A stretch of DNA of 7,171 bases from Clostridia bacterium (GTDB taxonomy: Bacteria; Bacillota; Clostridia; Christensenellales; UBA1242), in the NCBI GenBank assembly GCA_900766395.1, contig CAAFWB010000037.1:1-7171 (forward strand), given 5' to 3'. This document shows positions 1-5,817 of this stretch, in pieces (position 1 is the first letter of the stretch; each line of letters starts with the position of its first letter). The notes beneath the pieces are model-generated. The model had not been told where the DNA came from, did no database searches, and saw nothing but the letters and a program-made list of their open reading frames with translations. Position numbers and translations under genes: made by a program.

Positions 1-3
1 AAT

Positions 4-25
4 AAAAAACTCGCCGACAGGCGAG
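4..25 (-). terminator. Intrinsic terminator of the tRNA-Arg gene
   Basis: Read on the minus strand, a 6-bp perfect stem CTCGCC/GGCGAG closed by a TGTC loop (plus positions 10-25) is followed by six T residues (9 down to 4). It begins 5 nt after the encoded CCA of the tRNA. This is a classic Rho-independent terminator, so the tRNA appears to be the last, and probably the only, gene of its unit. Confidence 0.9.
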
Positions 26-29
26 GTTG

Positions 30-106
<77 letters not shown>

Positions 107-138
107 ATATGCTTTCGACAATAAATTTAACAAGATAA

Positions 139-167
139 AATTTAACACTTAAAAATTGTGTTGTCAA
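139..167 (-). promoter_or_regulatory. Promoter of tRNA-Arg (minus strand)
   Basis: On the minus strand a perfect -35 box TTGACA (plus 162-167) is followed after exactly 17 bp by TAAATT (139-144), a 4/6 match to the -10 consensus. Transcription would start near 132, about 26 nt before the mature tRNA 5' end, which fits a short 5' trailer removed by RNase P. The -35 box overlaps the -35 of the divergent signal peptidase promoter. Confidence 0.65.
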
Positions 168-189
168 GAAAAGAGCGGGGTGTTATAAT
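161..189 (+). promoter_or_regulatory. Strong promoter of the signal peptidase gene
   Basis: TTGTCA (161-166, 5/6) and a perfect TATAAT (184-189) are separated by 17 bp. The expected start, 7 nt after the -10 box, is A196, which is the first base of the first ATG of the downstream gene. The message would then have essentially no 5' leader. Confidence 0.8.
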
Positions 190-195
190 ATTGAC

Positions 196-936
196 ATGGA
201 TATGCATGTCAACATTGACGAGGGACAGCCACAAAAAAAATATGGAAAGGATTATATGAATGCTCATGTCATGCCAAAATGGCTTAAAATTTTGAGCAAC
301 ATATTCTTTTTTGTCGTCACAGTTTTGGCGCTTGTGACGGCGGTTTTGGCGTGCATTTTTATCAGAACTTCTGTCAAAGGTCCTTCAATGCAACCGCTTA
401 TCAATGCTAACTGGTCGGAAGAGAATCAGGTTGAAGACACTGTTATGATAAACAGACTCAAAAAAGGTGAGAGAGGCGATGTTATTGTTGTTGACAGAAC
501 AGAAGAGAGTGACGACCGCTATGTCATAAAAAGACTCATTGCGACAGGTGGAGATTATGTGACTATTGTTCCAATCAAAAATGAAAGCGGCCATGAAACG
601 GGTTACTACCACATTCAACTTATAAAAAAAGGCGAAACAACACCGACTGTTGTTAGCGATGGAATAACCAACATGGCAAAGACCTATGAAAAGTTTAAAG
701 CACTCAAATCTGACACCAACCAAAAATTTAAGACCATTGACGGCATTGATTATTTGTTTGTTGATGAGGGAAAAATATTTTATCTTGGAGACAACAGAAA
801 CATAAGCCGAGATTGCTCAACATATGGACCAGTGGATGCAAACAAGGTCGTTGGCAAAGTTGTTTTGATTGTGCCTCATGGAGAAAACGTTTTCAAGGCG
901 TGCTTCAATTATTTCAAAAAACAACTATTTGGTTGA
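196..936 (+). CDS. lepB: Signal peptidase I (S26 family)
   Basis: This is a membrane-anchored serine protease that cleaves signal peptides from exported proteins on the outer face of the membrane. One membrane segment lies at about residues 34-56. It is followed by the catalytic serine motif GPSMQP (Ser64), the general-base motif around Lys112 (YVIKRLIATGGD) and the conserved box GDNRNISRDCSTYGPV (198-213). This gives the Ser/Lys dyad typical of the family. A longer loop at about 125-185 separates the Lys and GDNR boxes, within family variation. Start choice: ATG196 lies exactly at the predicted transcription start, and bases 196-255 show a coding-like codon-position GC pattern. An alternative ATG at 256, preceded by GGAAAGGA with a tight 4-nt spacer, would give 226 residues. 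The 3' end overlaps the convergent isomerase gene by 28 bp. Function is clear; the start is not. Confidence 0.93.
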   Translation: MDMHVNIDEGQPQKKYGKDYMNAHVMPKWLKILSNIFFFVVTVLALVTAVLACIFIRTSVKGPSMQPLINANWSEENQVEDTVMINRLKKGERGDVIVVDRTEESDDRYVIKRLIATGGDYVTIVPIKNESGHETGYYHIQLIKKGETTPTVVSDGITNMAKTYEKFKALKSDTNQKFKTIDGIDYLFVDEGKIFYLGDNRNISRDCSTYGPVDANKVVGKVVLIVPHGENVFKACFNYFKKQLFG

Positions 937-1442
937 TTTAAGTATTCAATAACTTTTGGTGCGGCGAGCAAAAACCACGGAGCAAATATCTGTGGCTTTT
1001 TTATTAAATCGTTTTGAAGCTTTTTGATGTCAACCCATTTCAGTTCTTCAACTTCGTCTGGATTGATTTTGTAATCGCCATTAAACTCTCCGACAAGGAC
1101 ATGGTCATATTCATATTCATAAAGATGTTCGTCAAATTTATAAAAATAGGTGAAACAGAAAATTTGTTTCAATTCAACTTGCGAAATGCCGACCTCTTCA
1201 AAAAGTCGTTCTTTTGCTTCACTCACAATGTCATCGCTTTGAGGATGTGAACAGCACGTGTTTGCCCAAAGACCGCCTGAATGATATTTGTGTTTTGCGC
1301 GCTTCTGAATGAGCAGTTTGTTGTCATGATACAAAAAAACTGAGAATGCACGATGAAGCACAGGGGCGGTGTGTGCGGCTTGTTTTTCAACTTTACCAAT
1401 GGGATTATCAAACAAATCAACTTCCATAACATATTTTTTCAT
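909..1442 (-). CDS. idi: Isopentenyl-diphosphate delta-isomerase, type I
   Basis: This enzyme interconverts isopentenyl and dimethylallyl diphosphate, the C5 units for isoprenoids such as undecaprenyl phosphate. The 177 residues span the whole Nudix-fold family length. Visible signatures are an N-terminal DNPIGKVEK, metal-ligand histidines His24 and His30, the active-site motif NTCCSHPQ (catalytic Cys64, His66), the degenerate Nudix helix EAKERLFEEVGI (75-86), Glu109 and Glu111 in EYEYDH, and the family motif APWF (154-157). The type I enzyme needs divalent metal, unlike FMN-dependent type II. The start at 1442 keeps the conserved N-terminal strand, but no Shine-Dalgarno sequence precedes it. 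The last 28 bp overlap lepB tail to tail. No other isoprenoid gene is in view, so it appears to be a stand-alone unit. Confidence 0.93.
   Translation of the reverse strand: MKKYVMEVDLFDNPIGKVEKQAAHTAPVLHRAFSVFLYHDNKLLIQKRAKHKYHSGGLWANTCCSHPQSDDIVSEAKERLFEEVGISQVELKQIFCFTYFYKFDEHLYEYEYDHVLVGEFNGDYKINPDEVEELKWVDIKKLQNDLIKKPQIFAPWFLLAAPKVIEYLNQPNSCFLK
975..1003 (+). terminator. Intrinsic terminator of the signal peptidase gene, inside the opposite-strand isomerase gene
   Basis: The stem CCACGGA (975-981) and TCTGTGG (989-995) makes 7 bp with one G-U pair and a 7-nt loop. It is followed by C and six T residues (997-1002). It lies 38 bp after the lepB stop and within the isomerase coding sequence, where it overlaps the codons for Lys148 to Trp156. 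No other candidate is seen near the lepB end. Confidence 0.7.
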
Positions 1443-1466
1443 ATTATATTATATAAAATATTATTT

Positions 1467-1494
1467 CTTATATTACTCGTGAATAACTAATCAA
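1467..1494 (-). promoter_or_regulatory. Probable promoter of idi
   Basis: On the minus strand TTGATT (plus 1489-1494, 4/6) and TATAAG (1467-1472, 5/6) are 16 bp apart, predicting a start near 1460 and a leader of about 18 nt. A second possibility is the overlapping TATAAT repeats at 1443-1453, which would make the transcript leaderless but lack a good -35 box. It faces away from the promoter at 1506-1534. Confidence 0.45.
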
Positions 1495-1505
1495 AATAAT
1501 GGGTA

Positions 1506-1534
1506 TTGACACTATAACGAAAAGATATTATAAT
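1506..1534 (+). promoter_or_regulatory. Perfect-consensus promoter of the 194-residue membrane protein gene
   Basis: TTGACA (1506-1511) and TATAAT (1529-1534) match the vegetative consensus 12/12 with the optimal 17-bp spacer. The predicted start is near 1541, giving a leader of about 17 nt that contains the Shine-Dalgarno site. No operator-like palindrome is obvious, which suggests strong constitutive expression. Confidence 0.85.
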
Positions 1535-1557
1535 ATTTTCAAATATTGGAGGATAAT

Positions 1558-2142
1558 ATGTTTGATAAATATAATGAAAAAGTTGAAGAAGAAGGCAAAA
1601 AATATGATGAGGAATCACGTGCAAAATATTTCAAACATTGGATGAAATATGAAGAATATGACGGACAAATTGCAAAATATTCAGATAGACAACTCAAGAA
1701 AAAATTTCGAAGTATTTCAAGGACATTGGCGGTTCAAGACAGAATTTTGACAGGCGCAAAAAACAGAATAAAAGATGATGGATTTGAATCAATAAAGACA
1801 ACTGCTGCTTGTGTTCTGGGTTGCATCTTTGGAGCGGCTTGCATTGCTGTTGGTGCGATGGCACTCAAACAAGACCCTGCTTCCATGTCTTTGGTTGAAA
1901 GCGGAGCATCACTTTTGAACACAACAACCGAAACTTTTTCAAAAGGCTTTGGTGGAGCGGTTGTTGGAATTGGGGCACTTGATATTGGTTTGAGTCTTCT
2001 CAATTCAAAAACATGTTCCAAAGCAACACATAAACTATTAAACGAAAAAGTTCAAAAGAACAAAGTTAAAAGAGATTTTATATGCGAAGAAATGGATAAA
2101 CGCGGAATCTCATACGATTTGGATCATCCATACACAAGATAA
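1558..2142 (+). CDS. Hypothetical protein with two predicted membrane segments, 194 residues
   Basis: I do not recognise a family. The ATG at 1558 is chosen because GGAGG (1548-1552) sits 5 nt upstream; the frame can be extended to a TTG at 1546, but that codon lies inside the Shine-Dalgarno region. Residues 1-80 are strongly charged and rich in Lys, Glu, Tyr and Asp, and probably helical. A hydrophobic, Ala/Gly/Cys-rich segment spans 81-103 (TTAACVLGCIFGAACIAVGA). A polar loop follows at 104-130, then a second hydrophobic Gly/Ala-rich segment at 131-148, then a basic tail ending in YDLDHPYTR. There is no cleavable signal peptide. A hairpin topology with both termini in the cytoplasm is likely. 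The gene has its own perfect promoter and strong terminator, so it is monocistronic and probably well expressed. Function is unknown. Confidence 0.85.
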   Translation: MFDKYNEKVEEEGKKYDEESRAKYFKHWMKYEEYDGQIAKYSDRQLKKKFRSISRTLAVQDRILTGAKNRIKDDGFESIKTTAACVLGCIFGAACIAVGAMALKQDPASMSLVESGASLLNTTTETFSKGFGGAVVGIGALDIGLSLLNSKTCSKATHKLLNEKVQKNKVKRDFICEEMDKRGISYDLDHPYTR

Positions 2143-2144
2143 AG

Positions 2145-2174
2145 AAAAAAAGAGCATTTGTTTGCTCTTTTTTT
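2145..2174 (+). terminator. Strong intrinsic terminator after the 194-residue protein gene
   Basis: A 12-bp perfect inverted repeat has left arm 2145-2156 (A-rich, ending GAGCA) and right arm 2163-2174 (TGCTC followed by T7), around a TTTGTT loop. It begins 3 nt after the stop codon. Because the outer stem is A7/T7 it could also work on the minus strand, although no minus-strand gene ends here. Confidence 0.9.
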
Positions 2175-2215
2175 GTGCTTTTTGACAAAATACATTCCTT
2201 TCGTTACGATTGTTG

Positions 2216-2244
2216 TTGAATAAATAATTTTATTATGTTATACT
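2216..2244 (+). promoter_or_regulatory. Probable promoter of the hisS-degV operon
   Basis: TTGAAT (2216-2221, 4/6) and TATACT (2239-2244, 5/6) are 17 bp apart. The start would be near 2251, leaving about 15 nt of leader with the GGAGA Shine-Dalgarno (2254-2258). A second upstream candidate, TTGACA (2182-2187) with TACGAT (2205-2210), also has a 17-bp spacer and could act as a tandem promoter. Neither leader is long enough for a T-box. Confidence 0.6.
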
Positions 2245-2265
2245 TTGATAATCGGAGAAAAAGAT

Positions 2266-3486
2266 ATGAAACAAACACCAGTAAAAGGCACTTGCGATTA
2301 TTTACCAAGTGAAATGAATATTCGCGACAGAATGCAACAAATTATTCTTGATACATACAAGTCTTGTGGATATATGCATATTTCAACGCCAATTTTGGAA
2401 GATATTGAAAATCTTAACAAATCTGACGGCGGCGACAACTTGAATTTGATTTTCAAAATTCAAAAGCGCGGCGACAAGTTTGAAAATGCGATTGAACAAA
2501 AAGATTTTGATAACCTTTGCGATTTGGGACTCAGATACGATTTGACTTTGCCACTTTCAAGATTTTATGCAAACAACAGGGACAAACTTCTCACGCCGTT
2601 CAAGTGCATTCAAATGGATAAGGTGTATCGCGCAGAACGCCCACAAAAGGGGAGAATGAGAGAGTTTGTTCAATGCGACATTGACATTCTTGGAAGCGAT
2701 GACAGAATTTGTGAAATTGACCTGATTTTGACAATGTCAAAAACCCTAAAAAATCTTGGACTAAAAAACTTTTCAATCAGAATTAATGACAGACAAATTC
2801 TCAAAGCGCTGCTTGAAAAATTTGGCTTTGCTAGCGAAAATTTTGACACTGTTTGTGTGACACTTGACAAGTTGGATAAAATCGGAACAGACGGCGTGAA
2901 AAATGAACTCGTTGCAAAAGAGATGCCAGAATCTGCAATACAAAAAACAATCAAGTTTTTTGAAAGCGTGGTCACACTTGAGAGAGTTGAAAGTGAGCTT
3001 GGAGAAAATCCAAGTTGCGAAAGCCTGAAATACATCATGAACCAAGTCGCAAAAGTTGACGATGTTGAAATTTGTTTTGACCCAACTCTTGTTCGCGGTC
3101 AAGGCTATTACACTTCAACAATTTTTGAAATTGAAAGCAAAGATTATTCTTGTGCGCTTGGTGGTGGCGGAAGATATGACGGACTGATTGGAAAATTTGT
3201 TGGAACGCCTGTTCCAGCTGTTGGATTTTCAATCGGGTTTGAAAGAATTTTCTCACTCCTTCAAAACTCGGCAAATTTTGATTCAAAACCTATGCTTGCT
3301 CTCATTGTGGACGAGGGCAATCTGACAGAGGGGTTCACACTTGCAAATGCATTAAGACAAAACTATGATGTTTCAGTGCTAAAAGCACCAAACAAGGTTG
3401 GCAAATATCTCAACAAACTCAAAGAAGCAGGATTTTCGTTCTTTGTCAACCTTTGTCAAGATGACAAAATCAAACCATTAAATTAG
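2266..3486 (+). CDS. hisS: Histidine--tRNA ligase (class II), short C-terminal domain
   Basis: This enzyme charges tRNA-His with histidine using ATP. The ATG at 2266 follows GGAGA with a 7-nt spacer; the in-frame TTG at 2245 lies in the promoter -10 region and is rejected. Residues 1-330 carry the class II catalytic core. These include KGTCDYLP near the N terminus, LRYDLTLPLSRF (89-100), motif 2 YRAERPQKGRMREF (121-134), the histidine-specific motif LVRGQGYY (275-282), GGGGRYDG (299-306) and motif 3 AVGFSIGFERI (318-328). The RYDLT form resembles eukaryote-like HisRS rather than the LRPEGT form of E. coli. The HGTP anticodon-binding domain starts near 341 and stops at 406. That is about 25 residues shorter than usual and lacks the region after the usual GEDE-like strand. 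All catalytic motifs are present, so HisZ is unlikely. It is followed after 8 bp by degV. Confidence 0.95.
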   Translation: MKQTPVKGTCDYLPSEMNIRDRMQQIILDTYKSCGYMHISTPILEDIENLNKSDGGDNLNLIFKIQKRGDKFENAIEQKDFDNLCDLGLRYDLTLPLSRFYANNRDKLLTPFKCIQMDKVYRAERPQKGRMREFVQCDIDILGSDDRICEIDLILTMSKTLKNLGLKNFSIRINDRQILKALLEKFGFASENFDTVCVTLDKLDKIGTDGVKNELVAKEMPESAIQKTIKFFESVVTLERVESELGENPSCESLKYIMNQVAKVDDVEICFDPTLVRGQGYYTSTIFEIESKDYSCALGGGGRYDGLIGKFVGTPVPAVGFSIGFERIFSLLQNSANFDSKPMLALIVDEGNLTEGFTLANALRQNYDVSVLKAPNKVGKYLNKLKEAGFSFFVNLCQDDKIKPLN

Positions 3487-3494
3487 GAGAAGAT

Positions 3495-4358
3495 ATGATA
3501 AAAATTATTTCTGATGACGCTTGTGACCTCACAAAAGAAGAAGTTGAAAAATATGATATTGATATTGTTCATTTCAAGATTTCAGACGAAGACGGCAACG
3601 ATATTGAAAACGTTGAAAAACTCTATGAAATGGAACTCAACAACCCAAAAATGAGATTTTTTTCCGCTTGTCCTTCTGTTGATGAATACTATCAATTGTT
3701 CAAAACCTATGCTGAAAAAGGTTGCGACATAATCAGTGTTGCAATCAGCGCAAAGTTTAGCGGTTCTCATAACAGTGCGTGCGTTGCTGCTGAAATGATT
3801 CGAGAAGAGTATAAAAATATCAAAATCATGGCAGTTGACTCAATGAAAAACAGCGCAACACAGGGCTTGTTTGTCATCAACCTCGCTCGCCTTGCTGCAA
3901 ACGGGAAATCATTTGAGGATATCAAAAAGTATATTGAAGATGACCCTGACAGTGGCAAAATTTTGTTTACTGTTGGAAACCTCAACTATCTTATTGCAGG
4001 CGGGAGAATTGGCAAACTCAAAGGTCTTGTTGCAAACAAACTCAACATCAAGCCAATCATAACCATGAAAGACGGAGTTCTTGCTTCTGGCGGGTTTGGA
4101 ATTGGAATAAAAAACACCTTGAACAAACTCATTGATATGGCAAAATCATATTTTGAAAAGACAAAACAAAACATCAAAGAGTTTATGTTTTGTGTTGGCT
4201 TTGGTTGCGAGAGGGCAGAAGGTGAAAACTTTTTGAAACTTTGCAAAGAAAAACTTGGACTCAGCGACAACCAAATCAAAATGAATCAAATCGGCTCAAC
4301 AACAATCGTTCACACTGGACCACATACCTACGGTTTTTCATTTATAAAAGCGGTATAA
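3495..4358 (+). CDS. DegV family fatty-acid-binding protein (FakB-like)
   Basis: DegV/FakB proteins bind a fatty acid and present it to the kinase FakA for phosphorylation, feeding exogenous acyl chains into phospholipid synthesis. The 287 residues match the family length. Signatures in order are SDDACDLT (6-13, in place of the common TDS.SDL), SACPS (57-61), SISAKFSGS-like VAISAKFSGS (82-91, Ser85), VDSMKNSATQGL (114-125), the strongly conserved YLIAGGRIGK (165-174) with LNIKPIITMKDG (183-194), and HTGPHTYGFSF (273-283, His273) near the C terminus. Translation probably couples to hisS: AGGAGA (3485-3490) overlaps the hisS stop and the ATG is 8 bp downstream. No fakA gene is in view. The particular ligand cannot be read from the sequence, and the family link to fatty acids is by homology. 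Confidence 0.92.
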   Translation: MIKIISDDACDLTKEEVEKYDIDIVHFKISDEDGNDIENVEKLYEMELNNPKMRFFSACPSVDEYYQLFKTYAEKGCDIISVAISAKFSGSHNSACVAAEMIREEYKNIKIMAVDSMKNSATQGLFVINLARLAANGKSFEDIKKYIEDDPDSGKILFTVGNLNYLIAGGRIGKLKGLVANKLNIKPIITMKDGVLASGGFGIGIKNTLNKLIDMAKSYFEKTKQNIKEFMFCVGFGCERAEGENFLKLCKEKLGLSDNQIKMNQIGSTTIVHTGPHTYGFSFIKAV

Positions 4359-4387
4359 TAAATTTAAAATAATAATCAATATATTTT

Positions 4388-4431
4388 GTTTTGAGGTCAA
4401 TACTATAATCGTGGCCTCAAAACTTTTTTTT
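4388..4431 (+). terminator. Terminator of hisS-degV overlapping the cls start
   Basis: The perfect 9-bp repeats GTTTTGAGG (4388-4396) and CCTCAAAAC (4415-4423) extend by one G-U and one C-G pair, leaving a 14-nt loop. Eight T residues (4424-4431) follow directly. It lies 29 bp after the degV stop. The 3' arm and T tract form codons 2-7 of the cls frame if GTG4411 is the start. It could act as an operon terminator or an attenuator for the downstream gene. Confidence 0.7.
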
Positions 4432-5817
4432 AAGTATTTTTCTTTGATTTTGCTTGTCCTTTGTGAAATAATATTGGACATTGTTTTTGCAATAAAATTT
4501 CAAGGCTTTGTTGAAGTATATTTTTTGTTGACTTCAATTCTTGCCGTCATTATTCTTTCATGTGTTAATTTTGTGATTAAAAAAAAAGAATTGCTTGTTC
4601 CATGGTTTGTTGTTTTCTTGTTTTTTCCGCTTGTGGGGAGTGTGTTATATTTTGTTTTTTGCGGAAAGATTATTTCCTCAAATAAAGTCAAAAAGAAGAT
4701 TGAAAATGAAAAAATAAATGATGAAAAATTTTCTCAAACAAAAGCAAAATATTATGCTTGGGGCAAAGATTTTTTTGAAGATGTGAAAAAACAAATAAAA
4801 AAAGCAAAAAAATATGTCTTTTTTGAGTTTTATATCTTGGAATATGGAAAACTTTTTGACGAATTGATTGAAGTTGTTAAAGAAAAAATTGAAAACGGAG
4901 TCGAAGTGTTTATGCTCATTGACGAAATTGGCTCGCTAAATAGACTTCCAAAAAACTTTTTGACCGATATGAAAAACATTGGCGTCAAGTGTCAAAAATT
5001 TCAAGGTTTGACATCTGGTCTTCTTCACAACAATCGTGACCACAGAAAGATTGTCGTCGTTGACGGTGATGTCGCGTTTTTGGGCGGCGTGAATTTGGCT
5101 GACGAATATGTCGGCAAAAAACAAAAATATGGCATTTGGAAAGATGGCGGAGTGAGAGTTGAGGGCGAGGTTGCAAGAGATTTTGCAAAAAGTTTTTGCG
5201 CCATGTTCTCACTTTCATCAAAAAATATTCGCTGTCCAAAAATTGATGAAGATAAGTGTGAGAAAATTTTGGGCGATGGTCTTGCCAAGAGTTTGTTTTT
5301 CACGCCAAGTTGTGTGGGCGAGAAAACAAAAGCAGAGTGCGAAATCATTAGTCTTCTTGATGAAGCAAAAACCGAAATAAAGATTTCAACGCCATATTTT
5401 ATTCCCGATGACGACATTCAAGAAGCTTTGCAAAGAGCATGTGATAGAAGTGTTCGCGTCAAAATTTTTGTTCCCGGAATTGCTGACAAAAAACTTGTGA
5501 ACCTTGTGACAAAATCATATTATCAGTGTCAACTTGAGCGAGGCATTGAGATATTTGAATTTGAAAAGGGATTTATTCATTCAAAAAATATATTGATTGA
5601 TGATTCTTCAATCCTTGTTGGAACAATAAATCTTGATTATCGAAGTTTTTTCAGAAATTTTGAATGTGGCGTGATTGTAAAAAATAGCCAGGCATCTAGG
5701 CAACTTGCAGACGATTTTTCTGAACTTGAAAAAAGTTGCAAAAAAATTGAACCAAAAGATTTGCCAAAAACACGCCTTATTATAAAAATATTGAGATTTT
5801 TTGCACCAATTCTATAA
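4411..5817 (+). CDS. cls: Cardiolipin synthase-type phospholipase D family protein
   Basis: Members condense two phosphatidylglycerol molecules into cardiolipin and glycerol at the membrane. The layout is that of bacterial Cls: N-terminal hydrophobic segments at about 11-29, 33-56 and 62-84 (PWFVVFLFFPLVGSVLYFVF is the usual second Cls hairpin), then two PLD domains. Both HKD motifs are complete: His211/Lys213/Asp218 in DHRKIVVVDG and His390/Lys392/Asp397 in FIHSKNILID. Flanking family motifs include GGVNLADEYVG (225-235), STPYFIPDD (326-334) and GTINLDYRSF (404-413). The 468 residues are slightly short for the family. The start is weak: GTG4411 has no Shine-Dalgarno at a normal distance (GAGG ends 14 nt upstream), no ATG occurs before the first PLD domain, and the codon lies in the loop-side edge of a terminator-like hairpin. 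A TTG at 4444 is an alternative. The 3' end overlaps the M14 gene by 6 bp. Confidence 0.88.
   Translation: MASKLFFKYFSLILLVLCEIILDIVFAIKFQGFVEVYFLLTSILAVIILSCVNFVIKKKELLVPWFVVFLFFPLVGSVLYFVFCGKIISSNKVKKKIENEKINDEKFSQTKAKYYAWGKDFFEDVKKQIKKAKKYVFFEFYILEYGKLFDELIEVVKEKIENGVEVFMLIDEIGSLNRLPKNFLTDMKNIGVKCQKFQGLTSGLLHNNRDHRKIVVVDGDVAFLGGVNLADEYVGKKQKYGIWKDGGVRVEGEVARDFAKSFCAMFSLSSKNIRCPKIDEDKCEKILGDGLAKSLFFTPSCVGEKTKAECEIISLLDEAKTEIKISTPYFIPDDDIQEALQRACDRSVRVKIFVPGIADKKLVNLVTKSYYQCQLERGIEIFEFEKGFIHSKNILIDDSSILVGTINLDYRSFFRNFECGVIVKNSQASRQLADDFSELEKSCKKIEPKDLPKTRLIIKILRFFAPIL

Noticed and set aside
385..723. Open frame of 112 codons on the minus strand inside the signal peptidase gene.
   Set aside because: It lies opposite catalytic motifs of lepB, with no ribosome site and no family resemblance.
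909..930. Minus-strand CAAC/GTTG stem followed by T6 near the idi stop, a possible idi terminator.
   Set aside because: The stem has only 4 bp and lies within idi codons before the stop, so it would cut the message inside the gene.
2182..2265. Possible T-box riboswitch upstream of hisS, as is common for aminoacyl-tRNA synthetase genes in Bacillota.
   Set aside because: The region from the preceding terminator to the start codon is under 100 bp, and the predicted leader is 15-50 nt. There is no room for the specifier stem and antiterminator, and no T-box core motif is seen.
3484..3500. Frameshift explaining the short HisRS C terminus.
   Set aside because: The other frames after the stop do not continue the anticodon-binding domain, and degV begins at once with a good Shine-Dalgarno site, so a simple frameshift is not supported.
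5025..5417. Open frame of 130 codons on the minus strand inside cls.
   Set aside because: It is opposite the first HKD domain of cls, a strongly recognised protein, and its composition is that of an antisense shadow.
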